Shown: positions 37,561 through 45,864, counted from the stretch's first letter. The stretch is 64,000 nt of DNA from Bacillaceae bacterium OF18-1A (GCA_027694045.1 JAQEWB010000010.1:1-64000); one strand, 5' to 3'. Notes: generated by a model not told the origin, from the sequence alone. Program-made: numbers and translations.

Positions 37561-37592
37561 AAAAAACCGCTGTATACGTACAGTGGTTTTCT
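37561..37592 (-). terminator. Terminator downstream of proC
   Basis: AAAACCGCTGTA and TACAGTGGTTTT form a stem with an A/T run, about 70 bp after the proC stop. Confidence 0.75.
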
Positions 37593-37664
37593 TGTGGAAA
37601 ACTAAAGGTATTTTGGAGCGATAAGGTGTGTTCTAATAGATATAGGCATTGTTCCAATTTCGTA

Positions 37665-38468
37665 TTATTTTCCTCTAGCCTTTTTGTTTGTTGCTTCTAT
37701 CGCTTGTTGAATTGCTTCTGGAAAATTATATTCATATAGAGTTTTAAGCCCTTCAGCTGTGGAACCACCTGGTGTTGTTACTTGTTCACGAAGGTTAGCT
37801 GGATCTTGTGTTTGTTCAAGCATAGAAGCAGCTCCAGAAATCATTTGGATGACAAGGTGTTTTGCAGTAGCTTCATCGATACCATAATTCTTTGTTGTTT
37901 CAATTAAACTTTCAGCGAAGTAATAAAGGAAGGCCGGTGCACTCCCGGTAACTGCGGTAAGTTGATGAACTTCTTCTTCGGTACAGAGTTGTGAAGTGCC
38001 AATCCCTCTTAAAAGTAATTGTAGAGTTTCTTGATGCATTTCGTTTACAGAGTGTCCGATTGTATACAAAGAGATAGATTTTCCGATGCTCGCAGCTGTA
38101 TTCGGCATAATCCAAGCGACGGGTGTGTTTTTTGGGAGTCTAGCTTCTAAATAAGATGGGCCAATGCCGGCAGCTACTGTTACAACAAGTTGATTCGATA
38201 TTAACGGAGATAGCTCTGCTAATAATTCTTCATGGGCATAAGGTGGCATTGCTAAAACAACTGTATCAACAGATGTAATATGTTGCTTCCAATCCGTTGT
38301 AATGGACACGTTATATTGTTGTTGTAATTGTTCTAGCTTTTCTATGTTGCTTCGATTAGAAATAATAATTTCTTCGATATGGTCTTTACTTGTTTTGAGT
38401 AATCCAGAAAATATCGCTTCTGCCATACGTCCGGCACCAATAAATAAAATTCGATGTTTAGTTAGCAT
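37665..38468 (-). CDS. proC: Pyrroline-5-carboxylate reductase
   Basis: This 267-residue enzyme reduces 1-pyrroline-5-carboxylate to proline with NAD(P)H. The N-terminal Rossmann loop is FIGAGRMAEAI (8-18). AMPPYAHEELLAEL follows, and the C-terminal dimerisation domain carries LTAVTGSAPAFLYYFAESLI and TTPGGSTAEGLKTLYEY. I used the ATG at 38468, preceded by GAAAGGA. The frame extends 30 codons upstream but without a ribosome site. B. cereus-group genomes carry several proC homologues; this one is monocistronic. Confidence 0.9.
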   Translation of the reverse strand: MLTKHRILFIGAGRMAEAIFSGLLKTSKDHIEEIIISNRSNIEKLEQLQQQYNVSITTDWKQHITSVDTVVLAMPPYAHEELLAELSPLISNQLVVTVAAGIGPSYLEARLPKNTPVAWIMPNTAASIGKSISLYTIGHSVNEMHQETLQLLLRGIGTSQLCTEEEVHQLTAVTGSAPAFLYYFAESLIETTKNYGIDEATAKHLVIQMISGAASMLEQTQDPANLREQVTTPGGSTAEGLKTLYEYNFPEAIQQAIEATNKKARGK

Positions 38469-38860
38469 ATCATTTAGTCCTTTCCGGTAGAGAAATGGTA
38501 TAAAAACGATAACATTTTTAAAAGCAATTTGTAAAAGAAAACGCCTAATTTCATTCATATTTTGACCATTTGTCCTTCATTTGTATATGATATCGTGGAC
38601 AAAATATATATAAGGGAGACCATTTCTATTTGTGATATTACTATGATTTCAAATATTGACAATGAAGGTTATAAATCTATATAAAACAGTTTCTGAATAT
38701 TCTGTTTTCCGTTGAGTTTATGAGAATAGGTGTGTTATATTAAGGAGCCGGATTTTTTTAACCAGCTCCTTTATGTAATTTTTGTGAAATTATATGTAAT
38801 GGTGAAAAAGTGATTTGAATTCAAATATACTATAGTAAAGTTGATATTTAGGGGGATGTT
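38469..38860. other. 392-bp intergenic region upstream of proC and the 145-aa gene
   Basis: It holds the proC upstream region, the candidate small RNA at 38656-38775 and, nearest the plus-strand gene, TTGAAT-N-TATAGT-type hexamers around 38815-38835 that may be its promoter. Nothing else was recognised. Confidence 0.5.
38656..38775 (+). ncRNA. Candidate small RNA (promoter plus terminator without ORF)
   Basis: TTGACA (38656-38661), 16-17 bp and TATATA/ATATAA (38678-38684) form a strong promoter. About 55 nt later AAGGAGC pairs with GCTCCTT across CGGATTTTTTTAACCA (38742-38772). The transcript would be about 80 nt, with a short 5' hairpin (ACAG/CTGT). No reading frame with a ribosome site lies inside. 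The T run after the hairpin is weak, so this could instead be a leader for the gene at 38861. Confidence 0.35.
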
Positions 38861-39298
38861 ATGGAGAAAGATATAGACTTAGCTATAATTCTCTGTAAGT
38901 TAATGGATATACATAAAGAGACATACGGAGAAATGAGTTTTAAGTTGCGAAGGCGAAATGATGACTTTATTTATACAGACATTGATCCTAGACTCTTACA
39001 ATTAATTGGATTAAAAAGAGAAGAATTTATTGACAGATCTCCAAGAGAGGTTTTTTCGAGAAGGGAGACTGTCGATAGATTGCTAGCTATTTATAGAGAA
39101 GCTTATAAGGGAGCAAGAGTAATTTATTGTATATTAGATCCTATGATGAATGTGTATTTAATTTCTTTACAACGAAAGATGAAGAATAAAGCAGTTGAAG
39201 AAGTGTGTGGTCGCTGTATTATAATTACTGCGGAGGATAATGTATTAGACATGACCAAAGAAGTTATTAGTTTCGACTATTCAGACTTTTTAGGCTGA
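38861..39298 (+). CDS. Hypothetical protein, possibly PAS-like
   Basis: This is a 145-residue soluble protein. The central segment DIDPRLLQLIGLKREEFIDRSPREVF (about 42-67) resembles the part of a PAS domain where 'asLLGYspEEliGrs' is typical. The rest is alpha/beta with GRCIIITAED near the end. No catalytic motif is seen. It starts after AGGGGGATG and converges with the XRE regulator, overlapping its 3' end by 22 bp. Possibly a ligand sensor; function uncertain. Confidence 0.6.
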   Translation: MEKDIDLAIILCKLMDIHKETYGEMSFKLRRRNDDFIYTDIDPRLLQLIGLKREEFIDRSPREVFSRRETVDRLLAIYREAYKGARVIYCILDPMMNVYLISLQRKMKNKAVEEVCGRCIIITAEDNVLDMTKEVISFDYSDFLG

Positions 39299-39657
39299 AT
39301 AGCTTTATTTTCAACTGCTTGTCGTAACTGTCGGATAATATGGATAATAAATTCCATTTCATCTTCAGTTACAGATTTTCCATCTAGGGTAATATTGTAT
39401 TTTAGAAGTAGACTTTTTAAATCCATATCTAAATCTTGTAGAAACTCATTTTCATTATTTTCTTCATCTTCATCGCTTAAAAGATACCACATATCGACAT
39501 CGTAAATATTTGCAATTTTTTTTAACAATGTTAAAGATGGTGTGTAAATACCGCGTTCAATTTTAGAAAGATTACTATAATCATAATTGAGTTTTTGAGC
39601 TAAGCTTTTCAAGGTATCCCCATTTTTTTTACGAAGTTCCTTAATCTTAATGTTCAT
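39277..39657 (-). CDS. XRE-family transcriptional regulator
   Basis: This is a 126-residue DNA-binding protein. The N-terminal helix-turn-helix (about residues 5-60) is of the Cro/C1 type: LRKKNGDTLKSLAQKLNYDYSNLSKIERG, then TPSLTLLKKIANIYDVDMWYLLSD. An acidic linker and a C-terminal helical segment likely provide dimerisation. It is convergent and overlapping with the 145-residue gene. AT-rich inverted repeats near 39740-39785 (TTTGGT/ACCAAA) may be its target. Confidence 0.85.
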   Translation of the reverse strand: MNIKIKELRKKNGDTLKSLAQKLNYDYSNLSKIERGIYTPSLTLLKKIANIYDVDMWYLLSDEDEENNENEFLQDLDMDLKSLLLKYNITLDGKSVTEDEMEFIIHIIRQLRQAVENKAIQPKKSE

Positions 39658-39807
39658 GTTTTTCCCACCTTAAAAATTTGCATACAACTTCATTTTACTC
39701 AAAATTTTTTGGAAAAGGATAGATGTATTTATTTTTTGGTTTAATAATCAAATAAAAATTTTTTTTGGTATGAAAGACCAAATTTTGAAATATATATAAA
39801 TAAAAAA

Positions 39808-40389
39808 TTATTTCTGTAAATATTTTGATACAGAAGGCGTTTGGATAATGTGTAATTTGTTACATTGAATGGGATAGCTTATTTTAGAAATAATCCATAT
39901 GTAAGGAAAAAGAGTGTCAGATCGAGAAATCCATTTTTGAGAATTATAATAATTCCTATAGCGATTTAACTTTTCCTCCATTATAGCAGAAGAATATCTA
40001 GAAATTTGGATTTCAACAAAAAATTCCTTTTTGTCCCATAACATATATATATCTGGTTGCATAAAAGTAGGTCCGTATCGTTTTTCTACTTCAAAAATAG
40101 TTGGTTGTTGATATTTGCATACATCTATATAAAAATTAACAATAGCTAAATAGTGATTCAATTTCTGAGAGTTAGTTTTAATTAAAGAAGGTGCTGGGAA
40201 ATATACATAAGGTTGTAATGTAGTGTTCGCTTCTATATATTTTTCGCGTCGTAGTCTTTTCAAAACAAAGTTAGTGGATGTAATTGGATTTTTTAAATCT
40301 TTAAAAAATATTTGTGCGATTTGATCACGAGACATACAGCGGAATTGGTGTAGAGCATCGATAATTTTTTTATCACGGCATGTGAGCAT
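39808..40389 (-). CDS. Replication-relaxation family protein
   Basis: This 193-residue protein begins with a winged-helix-like domain (MLTCRDKKIIDALHQFRCMSRDQIAQIFF). It is followed by a nuclease-like alpha/beta core (TFMQPDIYMLWDKKEFFVEIQISRYS). This is the layout of the Replic_Relax family, usually found on plasmids and integrative elements. It is marked by lower GC than its neighbours. Together with the XRE gene it may be a relic of an integrated element. The E-x-Q pair in VEIQISR could be a degraded PD-(D/E)xK site. Confidence 0.65.
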   Translation of the reverse strand: MLTCRDKKIIDALHQFRCMSRDQIAQIFFKDLKNPITSTNFVLKRLRREKYIEANTTLQPYVYFPAPSLIKTNSQKLNHYLAIVNFYIDVCKYQQPTIFEVEKRYGPTFMQPDIYMLWDKKEFFVEIQISRYSSAIMEEKLNRYRNYYNSQKWISRSDTLFPYIWIISKISYPIQCNKLHIIQTPSVSKYLQK

Positions 40390-40729
40390 AAATAAGCCCT
40401 CCTTTCGTTGTTTATATTAGAAACAACATTTGAAATGTATGTAAAATTACAGTTTCTAAGGTGAAAACAAATGTAGGGGTTACTATTGTAATTATATATA
40501 AAGGAGTATTGTACTATTCTTAGAAAAAAACGATAATAAAATCGTTTAATCTTAATTTATAAATTAAGATTTGTATAGAAAAAAGGCTAACTATTTATAT
40601 AGTTAGCTCTTAAGCAAGAAAGATTTTGGAGTGAAAAAATGTCTTGTAATGTATAGTACGTTTGAAAGTGTTTTTTGTGCATATACATAGAAAAAAACAC
40701 CCAATTAAAGAAAAATTGGGTGTTTTGTA
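40390..40729. other. 340-bp intergenic region with two hairpins
   Basis: It contains an orphan hairpin, AAAGGCTAACTAT/ATAGTTAGCTCTT (40578-40612). It also holds the terminator of glcU, AAAACACCCAATT/AATTGGGTGTTTT (40694-40726). The orphan hairpin has no gene feeding it from the plus side. No open frame with a ribosome site was seen. Confidence 0.6.
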
Positions 40730-41581
40730 TTATGCTTTTGTCATACCAAGTAATACAGCACCGCCGATAATTAAAACACTACCTAGTGCAATAAAAATCA
40801 ATTGACGTTTTGTTTTCTTTTCACCTAAGAAGACAATCGCACCGAATGTTGAGATAACGATTCCAGTTTGAGATAATGGGAAGCTTGTTGCTACTCCGAC
40901 ACGTGGTAATGAAAGAAGTAAGAATAAGTTTCCTGTTCCCCATAGTAAACCAGATAGAGCATTACGGATTGCATATTTGTTAAATGGTTTATGTTTAGAT
41001 GTCAGTACAACTGCACCGACAAACATACCAACCGCTTGTGGTAAAATGGCAGACCAGCCATCGATATTATACCAACGAATAATAATTACATATACAAGAT
41101 AGCCGAAAGTAGAAACAATTAAAGTAAGAAGTCCTTTTTTTAATTGTCCTGGCGGCTGTGCATTTTCTTTATCATCTAATGATGTAAATACAACACCAAC
41201 TACGATTAATAAGATTGCAATCGTTCCCAGAATGATTGTAGTAGTAGTAGTCCATTCACGGAAAGCAATAACCCCAAAGATCGAAGTTGCAACAAGTTGC
41301 ATACCAGTAGAAATTGTTACAGTAGTCGAAACACCTAGTTTTTCAACTGTTTTTAATTGGTTTACTTGTCCTAAAGCCCAGAATAAACCTGAAATAAAAC
41401 CAACAATTAAGATTGTCATTGTTAAAGTTGGTTGAGTAAATACATACATAATTGTTGCGAAGAATAGAGCACCGATTGTCATACCTACCGTTTGGCTATA
41501 TGCACCACCGCCCATTTTTACGCTTACTAATAAGATGTTTCCCCATGCGATTGCAGGAAGAAGCGCTAATAAAATGTCCAT
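40730..41581 (-). CDS. glcU: Glucose uptake protein (GRP transporter family)
   Basis: This is a 283-residue ten-helix transporter of the drug/metabolite superfamily. The N-terminus MDILLALLPAIAWGNILLVSVKMGGGAYSQT and repeats of AWG...G and LSQTGIVISTFGAIVFLGEKKT are typical of B. subtilis GlcU. It imports glucose by proton symport. In relatives it is often paired with glucose dehydrogenase, but here it is alone. The ribosome site is AAGGGAG. An 11-bp inverted repeat lies about 50-90 bp upstream of the start. Confidence 0.88.
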   Translation of the reverse strand: MDILLALLPAIAWGNILLVSVKMGGGAYSQTVGMTIGALFFATIMYVFTQPTLTMTILIVGFISGLFWALGQVNQLKTVEKLGVSTTVTISTGMQLVATSIFGVIAFREWTTTTTIILGTIAILLIVVGVVFTSLDDKENAQPPGQLKKGLLTLIVSTFGYLVYVIIIRWYNIDGWSAILPQAVGMFVGAVVLTSKHKPFNKYAIRNALSGLLWGTGNLFLLLSLPRVGVATSFPLSQTGIVISTFGAIVFLGEKKTKRQLIFIALGSVLIIGGAVLLGMTKA

Positions 41582-41632
41582 TACAAGACTCCCTTCGTTT
41601 TGTTATACCACTATAATTACATATCGTTCTAA

Positions 41633-41673
41633 CGATCGGTAATGCGCCACTTAAAGTAGAAGATTACCGATCG
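41633..41673. promoter_or_regulatory. Inverted repeat upstream of glcU
   Basis: CGATCGGTAAT (41633-41643) is repeated in perfect inverted form as ATTACCGATCG (41663-41673) with a 19-bp gap, 51-92 bp before the glcU start. It may be a repressor operator or a leader stem-loop. Confidence 0.5.
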
Positions 41674-41850
41674 CTAAAACAGGATGAAGAATTCACAATA
41701 TAAATGCGTTTTCATTTCTTCATTTTTTCAAACACCTCCATATAATAACAGGAAATTGCCTATTTTAGAAAGTAAATTCAAATAGAATGTATATTTAAAT
41801 AAAAGGTAAAATTCAGTTATTTCCCGACGGTGTATTTTATTTCCTAAGAA

Positions 41851-41880
41851 ATAAAGAAGCAGCTCCGAAAAAAGCTGCTT
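41851..41880 (-). terminator. Terminator after modB
   Basis: AAGCAGCT and AGCTGCTT pair around CCGAAAAA directly after the modB stop on the minus strand, followed by a T-rich tract. Confidence 0.8.
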
Positions 41881-42554
41881 TAAGAGTTAATAATTCTTTT
41901 ATTAATAAGTTGAATACATAGTAGAAATACGAGTGACATACTGATAGTGATAATTACAAGTGTCCAAGCGAGTTGCATATTGCTTGCATCAATGGCCATA
42001 TAAATTGCGGTTGGGATTGTCTGGGTTTTACCAGGAATATTCCCAGCGAACATGAGTGTAGCACCAAATTCACCGAGTGCGCGAACAAAGCTCAAAATCA
42101 TACCACTTAGTAACGCAGGAAATGCAAGTGGTAGTGTAACGTGTAAAAAGACTTGATATTCACTGGCACCAAGATCACGAGCGCTATCTTCAATTTGCAC
42201 ATTCGCAATAGAAAATCCTGTTTTTGCTGATTGATACATGAGTGGAAATGCAACGACTGTAGAAGCAATGATAGCAGCAGTAGATGTAAACATAATGGAC
42301 TGCTGGAATAATGATTCAACCCATTCTCCAATCGGACTGTTATTTCCGAAAATGATAATGAGAAAAAAACCGATAACAGTTGGTGGAAGTACCATTGGTA
42401 ATAAGAAAATGGTTTCTAATAGTACTTTATATCGCCATGAGGAGCGAGCAAGCGCCCGTCCAATAACCGTTCCGAAAATCGTAACGAGAATGGTGGCGCA
42501 TGCGGCTACTCGCAAAGATAGAAAGACTGGTGACAAAATGGCATCAAAGCTCAT
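41880..42554 (-). CDS. modB: Molybdate ABC transporter permease ModB
   Basis: This is a 224-residue permease with five to six helices. The coupling loop EDSARDLGASEYQVFLHVTLPLAFPAL lies near residues 128-154, and the family segment RALGEFGATLMFAGNIPGKTQTIPTAIY near 170. It begins 5 bp after modA. No modC ATPase gene is in the window. B. subtilis YvgL/YvgM show the same absence, so an ATPase from elsewhere is probably shared. Confidence 0.92.
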   Translation of the reverse strand: MSFDAILSPVFLSLRVAACATILVTIFGTVIGRALARSSWRYKVLLETIFLLPMVLPPTVIGFFLIIIFGNNSPIGEWVESLFQQSIMFTSTAAIIASTVVAFPLMYQSAKTGFSIANVQIEDSARDLGASEYQVFLHVTLPLAFPALLSGMILSFVRALGEFGATLMFAGNIPGKTQTIPTAIYMAIDASNMQLAWTLVIITISMSLVFLLCIQLINKRIINS

Positions 42555-42559
42555 GGCAA

Positions 42560-43366
42560 TTATGATAGGACTGTAAATCCATATTTTTTAAAGATAGATT
42601 GTGCATCTTTTGACTGTAAATACTCATAAAATGAAGTCGCCTCTTTCTTATGCTTAGATTCCTTTATAACACCTAAAGGATAGTGGATTGGTTCATGAGA
42701 AGTAGCTGCTGCTGTCTCACCAATCTTTACTTTGTCTGAAATGAGAGCATCTGTTTTGTATACAATACCAGCATCAACATTACCTGTTTCTACATATGTT
42801 AACACTTGGCGAACATCTTTTGTAAATACGATTTTGTTTTGAATATCATTCCAAAGATTTTCATTTGTAAGAGAAGCTTTTGCGTATTTTCCGGCAGGTA
42901 CAGACTCAGGTGTACCAAGTGCGATTTTCTTGATTTTTTCATCTTTTAAATCTTGAAATTTTGTAAGAGGACTATCCTTTGGGACGACTAGTACTAATTC
43001 ATTTCCAAGGAGATTTTTCCCTTCTTTTTCATTAATGAACCCTTTTTTAACAAGGGTTTGGAATTTATCTTCTGCTGCAGAGAAGAATAAATCAGCAGGT
43101 GCACCTTGTTCAATTTGTTGTTGAAGTGCACCAGAGGCACCGAAATTGAAAGAAAGTTTAATGTTAGGTTCTTTCTCTTTATATTGTTTCTCAATTTCTT
43201 TTAATGCATCTTGTAAACTTGCAGCCGCTGATATAGTTAGTTCAATTGTTTTTTTCTTTGTAGCAGTTGATTTCTCTGTCTTTTCTCCACTTGTACAAGC
43301 GGCATTAAATATAAGAAGGAAAGAAAGTATAAGTGCCCCGATAGATCGTAATGCAAATTTGTTCAT
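42560..43366 (-). CDS. modA: Molybdate-binding lipoprotein ModA
   Basis: This 268-residue binding protein captures molybdate at the cell surface. Lipobox NAAC lies at about residue 24. Family signatures are LTISAAASLQDALKEIEKQY, FNFGASGALQQQIEQGAPADLFFSA and ALGTPESVPAGKYAK, which supply the oxyanion-binding Ser and backbone contacts. It is divergent from the yvgK-like regulator; the intervening 160 bp holds five 10-bp repeats that are a likely operator. Confidence 0.94.
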   Translation of the reverse strand: MNKFALRSIGALILSFLLIFNAACTSGEKTEKSTATKKKTIELTISAAASLQDALKEIEKQYKEKEPNIKLSFNFGASGALQQQIEQGAPADLFFSAAEDKFQTLVKKGFINEKEGKNLLGNELVLVVPKDSPLTKFQDLKDEKIKKIALGTPESVPAGKYAKASLTNENLWNDIQNKIVFTKDVRQVLTYVETGNVDAGIVYKTDALISDKVKIGETAAATSHEPIHYPLGVIKESKHKKEATSFYEYLQSKDAQSIFKKYGFTVLS

Positions 43367-43390
43367 AAAACAGTCCCCTTTCGTTTTGAT

Positions 43391-43440
43391 ATAACTAATT
43401 ATAACTAATTATAACTAATTATAACTAGTTATAATTGAAT
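43391..43440. repeat. Five tandem 10-bp repeats in the modA / regulator intergenic region
   Basis: ATAACTAATT occurs three times in a row (43391-43420), then ATAACTAGTT and ATAATTGAAT. The fourth unit creates the perfect 16-bp palindrome TTATAACTAGTTATAA (43419-43434). A 10-bp period puts every copy on the same DNA face, as for an array of regulator sites. The array sits just upstream of modA and before the divergent regulator. Confidence 0.85.
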
Positions 43441-43527
43441 ATAATTTGAACGATGTAGTTGTTTTTAAAATATAGGAGAAATATTCTTTTCTTTGTTACA
43501 ATGAAAGAAGAAAGTGAGGAATCGGCT

Positions 43528-44448
43528 ATGGATCATCACTCCTACACAACGGAAGAAGTGGCAAAGCGGTTAAAAGTATCGAAACTAACAGTATACGACT
43601 TGTTAAAAAAAGGAGAACTTCCTTCTTATAGAGTTGGTAGACAGATGCGTATTGATGCAGCGGATTTAGAACAATATATAAAGCAAATGAAAACAGGAAA
43701 AGTGCAAGTAACTCCTGTAAAGAACGACGATAGTAGTATTTTGAGTACATGCATTATTAGCGGACAAGAGCTGACGTTAGACATGTTGGCGAAACGTCTA
43801 GAAACACGTCTGCTAAGTTCTAATATATTAAGGGCATATCAAGGTAGTTTAACGAGTTTAGTGAAAATGTATCATGGAGAAGGAAGTATCGTTAGTTTGC
43901 ACTTGTTTGATGGCGAAACAGGTACATATAATCTTCCTTACGTAAAGCGTATTTTAGTTGGACAACCATGTATTATGATAAATTTACTAGCGAGAAATGT
44001 TGGTTTTTATGTTCAGAAAGGGAATCCTAAGAACATAAAGACGTGGGCTGACATATCTCATTCCTCGATACGATTTGTAAATCGAGAAAAAGGTTCTGGT
44101 ATTAGAGTGTTAGTAGACGAGCAATTGCGCATACAAGAGATAAATAAACATGATATTAATGGATATGAATGGGAAGAATCGAATCACCTTGGTGTTGCCT
44201 CGCAGGTTGCAAATGGAAAAGCTGATGTTGGGGTAGGATCAGAAAAGTTTTCACAAATTGTAAATGTAGACTTTATTCCGATAATGAAAGAACAGTATGA
44301 TTTAGTAATTTTGAAGAATAAAGAAAATGAAGAACTTATTGAAGTTATAAAAGAAATTTTGCAATCGGAAGAGTTTCATAATGAATTAAGAGCAATTGGC
44401 GGATATGATAGTACGAAAACAGGTCAAATTATATATGAAACAAATTAA
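43528..44448 (+). CDS. YvgK-like regulator: excisionase-type HTH plus periplasmic-binding domain
   Basis: This is a 306-residue regulator. The N-terminal MerR/excisionase-like helix-turn-helix (YTTEEVAKRLKVSKLTVYDLLKKGELPSYRVGRQM, about 5-40) is followed by a PBP-like domain (about 70-300) with FVNREKGSGIRVLVDEQL and VASQVANGKADVGVG. This resembles ModA-like ligand domains (PF12727). It matches B. subtilis YvgK beside yvgLM, so it probably senses molybdate and controls modAB. I chose ATG 43528 with GTGAGGA 7 nt upstream; earlier in-frame starts lack a site. Confidence 0.87.
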   Translation: MDHHSYTTEEVAKRLKVSKLTVYDLLKKGELPSYRVGRQMRIDAADLEQYIKQMKTGKVQVTPVKNDDSSILSTCIISGQELTLDMLAKRLETRLLSSNILRAYQGSLTSLVKMYHGEGSIVSLHLFDGETGTYNLPYVKRILVGQPCIMINLLARNVGFYVQKGNPKNIKTWADISHSSIRFVNREKGSGIRVLVDEQLRIQEINKHDINGYEWEESNHLGVASQVANGKADVGVGSEKFSQIVNVDFIPIMKEQYDLVILKNKENEELIEVIKEILQSEEFHNELRAIGGYDSTKTGQIIYETN

Positions 44449-44481
44449 AAAACTGCTCGTCTATAAGACGAGCAGTTTTTT
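44447..44481. terminator. Bidirectional terminator
   Basis: AAAAAACTGCTCGTCT pairs with AGACGAGCAGTTTTTT, overlapping the regulator stop and serving the convergent peptide cassette. Confidence 0.9.
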
Positions 44482-44513
44482 CTATATATAAAGGGGTTTG
44501 GGGAAACAAAGTG

Positions 44514-44618
44514 TTAAACAAGACTTTGAGCAAGTGTGTAAATGAAAGCTGTAAGAAGAGTCGCTCCACTTGCAAGTCCGATAAAGTCGAATTTGTTGAA
44601 AGTAATGTTATTCATCAT
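44514..44618 (-). CDS. Hydrophobic micropeptide, cassette A, type 1
   Basis: This is a 34-codon frame preceded by AAGGAGAG at 7 nt. It begins with a doubled ATG and encodes NITFNKFDFIGLASGA followed by a hydrophobic stretch (TLLTAFIYTLAQSL), enough for one membrane helix. Homologous peptides occur at 47057-47152 and 48141-48236 (shared NITFNK-DF-GLASG core). It lies 9 bp after its type 2 partner. Such peptides may belong to DUF3948, a recalled and uncertain assignment. Function unknown; it could be a membrane-active or signalling peptide. Confidence 0.72.
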   Translation of the reverse strand: MMNNITFNKFDFIGLASGATLLTAFIYTLAQSLV

Positions 44619-44627
44619 AATCTCTCC

Positions 44628-44729
44628 TTATTTGTTTAATGTAGTTGCAACAGCTTTTGCATCGACAAGTGCGGATAGCACCATGCCCATTGTATTTAAA
44701 AATTTGTTTGATTTCATTTTGTTCATCAT
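44628..44729 (-). CDS. Micropeptide, cassette A, type 2
   Basis: This is a 33-codon frame with ribosome site AAGGAG and doubled ATG. It encodes a basic start (MMNKMKSNKF) and then NTMGMVLSALVDAKAVATTL, an amphipathic helix-like segment ending in LNK. The core ALxDAKAV is shared with 47165-47254, 48249-48338 and 56717-56794. It is promoter-proximal in its cassette. Conservation of frame across four loci, ribosome sites and a shared promoter type support expression. Function unknown. Confidence 0.74.
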   Translation of the reverse strand: MMNKMKSNKFLNTMGMVLSALVDAKAVATTLNK

Positions 44730-44776
44730 GCGTATCCGCTCCTTTTCGAATTGTTGTTGCCCTGCTTTATGTCTTA

Positions 44777-44841
44777 ATTATAGGAAATATGATTGCCTGC
44801 AACTATCGAATTAGCTTACGGAAGACTTACATTTTTGTAAG
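44777..44841 (-). promoter_or_regulatory. Shared-type peptide promoter A
   Basis: On the minus strand: TTACAAAAATGTAA (44827-44840), 7 nt, GTAAG, 9 nt, -35 TAGTTG (44800-44805), 17 bp, -10 TATAAT (44777-44782). The layout is identical to seven other sites in 44.8-57 kb. The poor -35 and the phased half-sites upstream point to an activator. Confidence 0.82.
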
Positions 44842-44870
44842 AAAAAAAGACATTCATGTAAGGATGTCTT

Positions 44871-45737
44871 TTAAAGCATATTGATATGATGATGCTCTTT
44901 AATTGTTTTTAAAAAGCTACGCATTGAATTCGTCATATAGCTATCTTTCAGGCGTATGAAAACTGTTGAAATACTACCGTATTTTTCAGGGATTGCATGG
45001 CAATGCACTTGCCCTGCTTTAGAAAGGTGTTGAACGGCAGACTGTGGTACGAGTGTAATTCCAAGGCCAAGTGCAACACTGTTTAATATTGTCTCTAATA
45101 TGTTAAATTCCATAATTCTTTTTGGGAGTAATCCTTCATCTTTAAGCCAACGCTCGAGCTTAGAGCGATATCCGCATCCTTGATTGAAAACGAGAAGAGG
45201 TGTTGTAGTGAATTCTTCTATATGAAAAGCTTTGTTATGCGTAACGAGTACAAGCTGTTCTGTACTGACATCATATTGTTCAATAAGTGGGTGCTTTATT
45301 GGTCCTGATATAAAGGCACCATCTAATTGATGGTCGAGTACTTCTTTAATAAGTTCTTCTGTTAGACCTGCCTGTAATGATAAATCAACGTTTGGATAGC
45401 TTTTATAGTAAGAAGACAAAATGGTAGGTAATGTACTTACTGTTTCGACTGTACCGATTTTTAATATACCAGAAGGTGTTTCACTATCTAAAAATACTTG
45501 TTTTAGCTCTTCAACATCTTGCAAAATTTTATTAACATAAACGAGCATCTTTCTTCCTTCAGCTGTTAAAGTCATACCTCGTTTATGACGGTAAAAGAGT
45601 AGTGTTTTTAGCTCATTCTCTAACTGTTTAATACGTGCTGTTACATTTGATTGTACGTAATTTAATTCCTTTGCTGCGCCACTCACGCTACCGCGATCGG
45701 CAACACTTTGAAAGATTTGTAAATCTCGTAATTCCAT
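44871..45737 (-). CDS. LysR-family transcriptional regulator
   Basis: This 288-residue regulator has an N-terminal winged helix-turn-helix ([38 protein letters not shown], residues 3-40) and a C-terminal effector domain (about 90-288). I used ATG 45737 (AGGGGGAG 7-8 nt upstream) and not the earlier in-frame start at 45767. It is divergent from an EamA exporter, from which a perfect 35-bp palindrome separates it. The usual LysR arrangement implies it controls that exporter and itself. Confidence 0.9.
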   Translation of the reverse strand: MELRDLQIFQSVADRGSVSGAAKELNYVQSNVTARIKQLENELKTLLFYRHKRGMTLTAEGRKMLVYVNKILQDVEELKQVFLDSETPSGILKIGTVETVSTLPTILSSYYKSYPNVDLSLQAGLTEELIKEVLDHQLDGAFISGPIKHPLIEQYDVSTEQLVLVTHNKAFHIEEFTTTPLLVFNQGCGYRSKLERWLKDEGLLPKRIMEFNILETILNSVALGLGITLVPQSAVQHLSKAGQVHCHAIPEKYGSISTVFIRLKDSYMTNSMRSFLKTIKEHHHINML

Positions 45738-45752
45738 TTTATGCTCCCCCTT

Positions 45753-45787
45753 GATGTTAACTATCATTATAAATGATAGTTAACATC
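45753..45787. promoter_or_regulatory. Perfect 35-bp palindrome, probable LysR operator
   Basis: GATGTTAACTATCATT (45753-45768), ATA, then its exact complement (45772-45787). It lies 15 bp upstream of the LysR start and about 80 bp before the divergent exporter start. Length and perfection exceed a typical T-N11-A box. Confidence 0.75.
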
Positions 45788-45864
45788 ATTTTGAATCATT
45801 TTACGTGATATATTTTTTCTTTTACAATTCTCTTTGTGCAAATAGAAAGAAGTGGGGGATTGTG

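Noticed and set aside
41700..41722. Catabolite-responsive element upstream of glcU
   Set aside because: AATGCGTTTTCATT deviates from the cre consensus at two or more key positions.
43391..43440. Tandem repeats as a CRISPR array
   Set aside because: Units are 10 bp with no spacers and no cas genes nearby; operator iterons fit better.
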